Below are positions 61,715 to 64,000 of a stretch of DNA of 64,000 nt, piece by piece. The notes under the pieces are model-generated. The model was not told where the DNA came from and ran no database searches. It saw nothing but the letters and a program-made list of their open reading frames with translations. The position numbers and the translations under genes were made by a program. The stretch is from an uncultured Coriobacteriaceae bacterium (GTDB lineage: Bacteria > Actinomycetota > Coriobacteriia > Coriobacteriales > Atopobiaceae). Positions within the stretch are counted from its first letter, which is position 1; every line of letters starts with the position of its first letter. The DNA lies in assembly GCA_900552935.1 (NCBI GenBank), contig USBN01000004.1:5056-69055 (forward strand), written 5' to 3'.

Positions 61715-63907
61715 GTGGCCAAGACGGTATATTCCGATAATCAAAACAATGTCGATGCTCTGGCTGAGCGTCTGAGCAGCCAGACATCGCTTTCTGCCGA
61801 GCGCGCCAAGCTGGTTGCCTACGACCTGCTCTGCCGCAAGGCACTCAAGATTAAGTCGAGCGCGCTGGCGCAGATTTTCCGCTCCGTCGATAAGGAATGC
61901 GACACCAAGGCGATGCGCGATGAGCTTATCGCGGCAAATATCGTGACCAAGATCGAGGGCAGCGGCATTAACGGGCGCCCGGCGTTCTATACCATCAATG
62001 TCGAGATCCGCGATACCCAGGAGCAGCCTGCCGAGTCCGTCGAAGATTTTGTCGTCGAGGATTCCGCTGACGTGCCTGCTGTGGAAGAAGCTGCTCCGCG
62101 TGAGCATGTCGATACCGATGAGTTGCTCGATGAGAACGTCGTGCGTGCCTTTACGGCCAAGGCAGGACGCGGCGGTTTTGGCGGGGGTGGCAAGCGCGAT
62201 GCGCAGCGCCGCGCCCAGCAGGAGCGCTTCCGTCGTGCCGTTGCTCAAAAGGGTGAGACGGATGCCGAGGCTGTTGAGAACGAGGTTGCTGCCGAGTCGC
62301 AGAGGCCCGCGAAGGAGCAAAAGCCCGTGGAGGCCCAGGAGCCCCAGCGTCGCCGTGGTGCCCACTTTAAGGCTGCGCAGCAGGATGTCGCGCATGAGGT
62401 TGAAGAGCCTTCCGAGGCTGCAGACGATGTTGAGGAGTCTGCCAAGAAGGCTCCGGGTTCATGCCGTCCCGGGCGTGGTTTTGCGAGGCGCGCGTATCCC
62501 GTAAGGCGTCAGGAGAAGGGCGAGCCGGCTTCGACCGCTCAGGCCGAGAAAGCCGAACAAACCGAGAAAACCGTTGAGCCGGCGGCTCGCGAGCAGCAAC
62601 CTTCCGAGTCGCAGCCTGCGGCTGACACTGAGGTCAAAGCTCAACAGACCGCTGATAAGCAGGCGGGGGAGAGCGCCTCAGGCAAGCCCCGCCGTCGTCG
62701 TCACCGCGGCGGTCGTGGCTCAAATGCCGAGGCCGCGGCCGAGAAGACAGCGACACAAAACGGAGATGAGAAGGCCGAGACTCCGGTGGATCAGGTCAAG
62801 CGCCAGCCGGCGAAGGAGGCCAAGTCCGATCGTCCGCAAAAGCGCTCGTCTGCGCCCAAGCAGGAACGTAATACCCGGGCAGATTCCAAGCGTAAGCCTC
62901 ATGCACAGGCTGAGCCTGCCGCGGCTGATAGTGCTACCCAGCAGCCCGAGTCGGCCGTCCACGGCGAGGTATCGGCGTTTGCCCTTGCCCGCGTTTTGGG
63001 CAGGCAGCTGCTCAAAGTTGTCCCTACGCCTACGGCGCTCTCTAAGATCAAGGAGCAGCAGACTCAAATTGTTAAGGTCGAGGGCAAGGACGGCAAAAAG
63101 GCGCCGCAGCGCACTCAGCACAACGAGATGTCCAACCGCAAGATTGCCGAGGAAATCGCAATCATCCAGGCTTGGATCGAGCAAAACCGAGGTGCCGATA
63201 CGCCGGTTGCCTCGCGCCGCCAGCGTGCCTACCAGATTTTTAACGACGAGAAGGCTTTTGACGGCAAGCACGGTGAGCGCCTGATAAGGCGCATGACCGA
63301 AAAGGGCATCAGCATGCAGGCGATCAAGGTCGCCCCCAACCGCCCCGTGCACTTTACGGGTTTCTTTACGCTGGGCGCCGATAAGCCGTTCATTATGGTC
63401 GAGAACCTGGACACCTATGACGAGATCGTCAGGCTGCTGCGTGGCCGCAAGCACGCCAAGCTCTTTGGCATCAAGGTGGGCGGCGTGATTTTTGGCGGCG
63501 GATGCAAGGCGAGCGTCTCGCATGCCCTGGACGATTATCTGGCTGAGATCGGCTATCGCTTTAACTACGTCTACTACGTGGGCGATATCGACCGCGAGGG
63601 CGCGCGCATCGTCGAGCAGGCTCGCAATGCCAATGTGGTTGAGATTCGCCTGCATGCCGGCATGTACCGCGCCATGCTCGCCGAGCATAAGCGTCGCGTG
63701 AAGGCCGGCGGCGAGTGCGAGCCCGCGGCTGCCAACCAGGGCGTGCCGCAGAACTTGGCGGCGACGATCAAGGATCTGCCCATGGTCACGCGCGTGCAGT
63801 TCCGCAATGTGCTACGCGAGGGCGGGCGCATTCCGCAGGAGATCCTGATGACCGCCGACTATCGGGATGGCGACTCGGGAAGCTTCGACCGCATGCTGAA
63901 CAACTAA
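61715..63907 (+). CDS. Large disordered protein with C-terminal JetD/DUF2220-like TOPRIM domain
   Basis: About 730 aa from GTG 61715 (AAAGGGG upstream; earlier ATGs lie near the cstA terminator). Residues 1-90 look like a winged-helix domain (AKLVAYDLLCRKALKIKSSALAQIF ... GINGRPAFYTI). Residues of about 100-420 are low-complexity Glu/Gln/Ala/Lys/Arg. The C-terminal part carries PFIMVENLDTYDEIV, VGGVIFGGGCKASVSHAL and YYVGDIDREGARIV, the Glu...GxG...GDIDxxG pattern of JetD (Wadjet) C-terminal TOPRIM domains. No jetABC genes are in view. Codon use is less GTC/GCC-biased than in neighbours. The role, perhaps DNA cleavage or topology, is inferred. Confidence 0.72.
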   Translation: MAKTVYSDNQNNVDALAERLSSQTSLSAERAKLVAYDLLCRKALKIKSSALAQIFRSVDKECDTKAMRDELIAANIVTKIEGSGINGRPAFYTINVEIRDTQEQPAESVEDFVVEDSADVPAVEEAAPREHVDTDELLDENVVRAFTAKAGRGGFGGGGKRDAQRRAQQERFRRAVAQKGETDAEAVENEVAAESQRPAKEQKPVEAQEPQRRRGAHFKAAQQDVAHEVEEPSEAADDVEESAKKAPGSCRPGRGFARRAYPVRRQEKGEPASTAQAEKAEQTEKTVEPAAREQQPSESQPAADTEVKAQQTADKQAGESASGKPRRRRHRGGRGSNAEAAAEKTATQNGDEKAETPVDQVKRQPAKEAKSDRPQKRSSAPKQERNTRADSKRKPHAQAEPAAADSATQQPESAVHGEVSAFALARVLGRQLLKVVPTPTALSKIKEQQTQIVKVEGKDGKKAPQRTQHNEMSNRKIAEEIAIIQAWIEQNRGADTPVASRRQRAYQIFNDEKAFDGKHGERLIRRMTEKGISMQAIKVAPNRPVHFTGFFTLGADKPFIMVENLDTYDEIVRLLRGRKHAKLFGIKVGGVIFGGGCKASVSHALDDYLAEIGYRFNYVYYVGDIDREGARIVEQARNANVVEIRLHAGMYRAMLAEHKRRVKAGGECEPAAANQGVPQNLAATIKDLPMVTRVQFRNVLREGGRIPQEILMTADYRDGDSGSFDRMLNN

Positions 63908-63975
63908 ATTCCGCCGGCCCCGGGAGAGCGGGGACACCGGCTTAGGTTTCCTGCTCTACAGTCCTGCTCACGACG

Positions 63976-63998
63976 GAGGCCACATTAAGTGGCCTCCT
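63976..63998 (+). terminator. Hairpin at the window end, probable terminator
   Basis: ggaggccac pairs with gtggcctcc around attaa; any T-run lies beyond the window. A second hairpin gccgg...ccggc is at 63914-63942. Confidence 0.6.
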
Positions 63999-64000
63999 GT

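Noticed and set aside
59675..62395. A 906-aa minus-strand ORF over cstA.
   Set aside because: Low-complexity His/Asp/Gly-rich shadow of cstA, crossing its terminator.

Overview
The window is a high-GC bacterial chromosome segment. Strong GTC/GCC/CGC codon preference, several GTG and TTG starts, glgD-type glycogen genes, an LPQTG-anchored surface protein and a fused ECF ATPase point to Actinomycetota, most likely class Coriobacteriia (Collinsella/Olsenella-like). This placement is inferred from gene content and base composition, not from a search.

Layout. 1-11.3 kb: the end of a LytTR regulator, a YfcE-like phosphodiesterase, an IS3-family element inserted in the loop of an intergenic hairpin, thioredoxin, glucose-6-phosphate isomerase, a DEAD-box helicase, a CapA-like protein and an aminotransferase. 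11.5-16.9 kb: a catabolic operon with relaxed codon bias (two-part UxaA-type dehydratase, DapA-family aldolase, cyclase-family hydrolase, lone PTS EIIC) followed by an IclR regulator. Repeated operator-like sites lie at the operon promoter. 16.9-21 kb: an ECF transporter (S component, a 91-aa mini paralogue, fused double ATPase, EcfT) preceded by a Trp-rich leader peptide and an attenuator. 21-24.4 kb: an LPQTG surface protein bracketed by paired GGGACAGTCCC palindromes, SRP RNA, a DedA protein and a candidate structured RNA. 24.4-34 kb: ROK kinase, dnaX-ybaB-recR, tRNA-Asp, HAD phosphatase, Rrf2 regulator, a MutY-like glycosylase and rubrerythrin.

34.3-46.3 kb is a complete glycogen locus: glgB, glgP, glgC, glgD, glgA and a GH13-GH77 fusion enzyme. 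It makes ADP-glucose, builds and branches glycogen, and returns it to glucose-1-phosphate and short glucans. mfd follows with a 1-base overlap. 49.8-59.2 kb holds an oxidoreductase, an SGNH-hydrolase/MazG fusion, FtsB-like and Ppx/GppA proteins, tRNA-Leu, a lone PTS IIB, an sdpI/arsR pair, tRNA-Glu and two TPR-like proteins. 59.4-61.5 kb is a CstA-family transporter behind an Ile/Val-rich leader peptide and attenuator. The window ends with a large disordered protein carrying a JetD/DUF2220-like TOPRIM domain.

The most interesting signals are the two transporter attenuators (Trp codons before an ECF system; Ile/Val codons before cstA), the mini S component, the unassigned structured RNA near 24.1-24.3 kb, the paired palindromes around the surface protein gene, the SGNH-MazG fusion, and the JetD-like gene without jetABC beside it. 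No CRISPR array, rRNA or prophage was seen.
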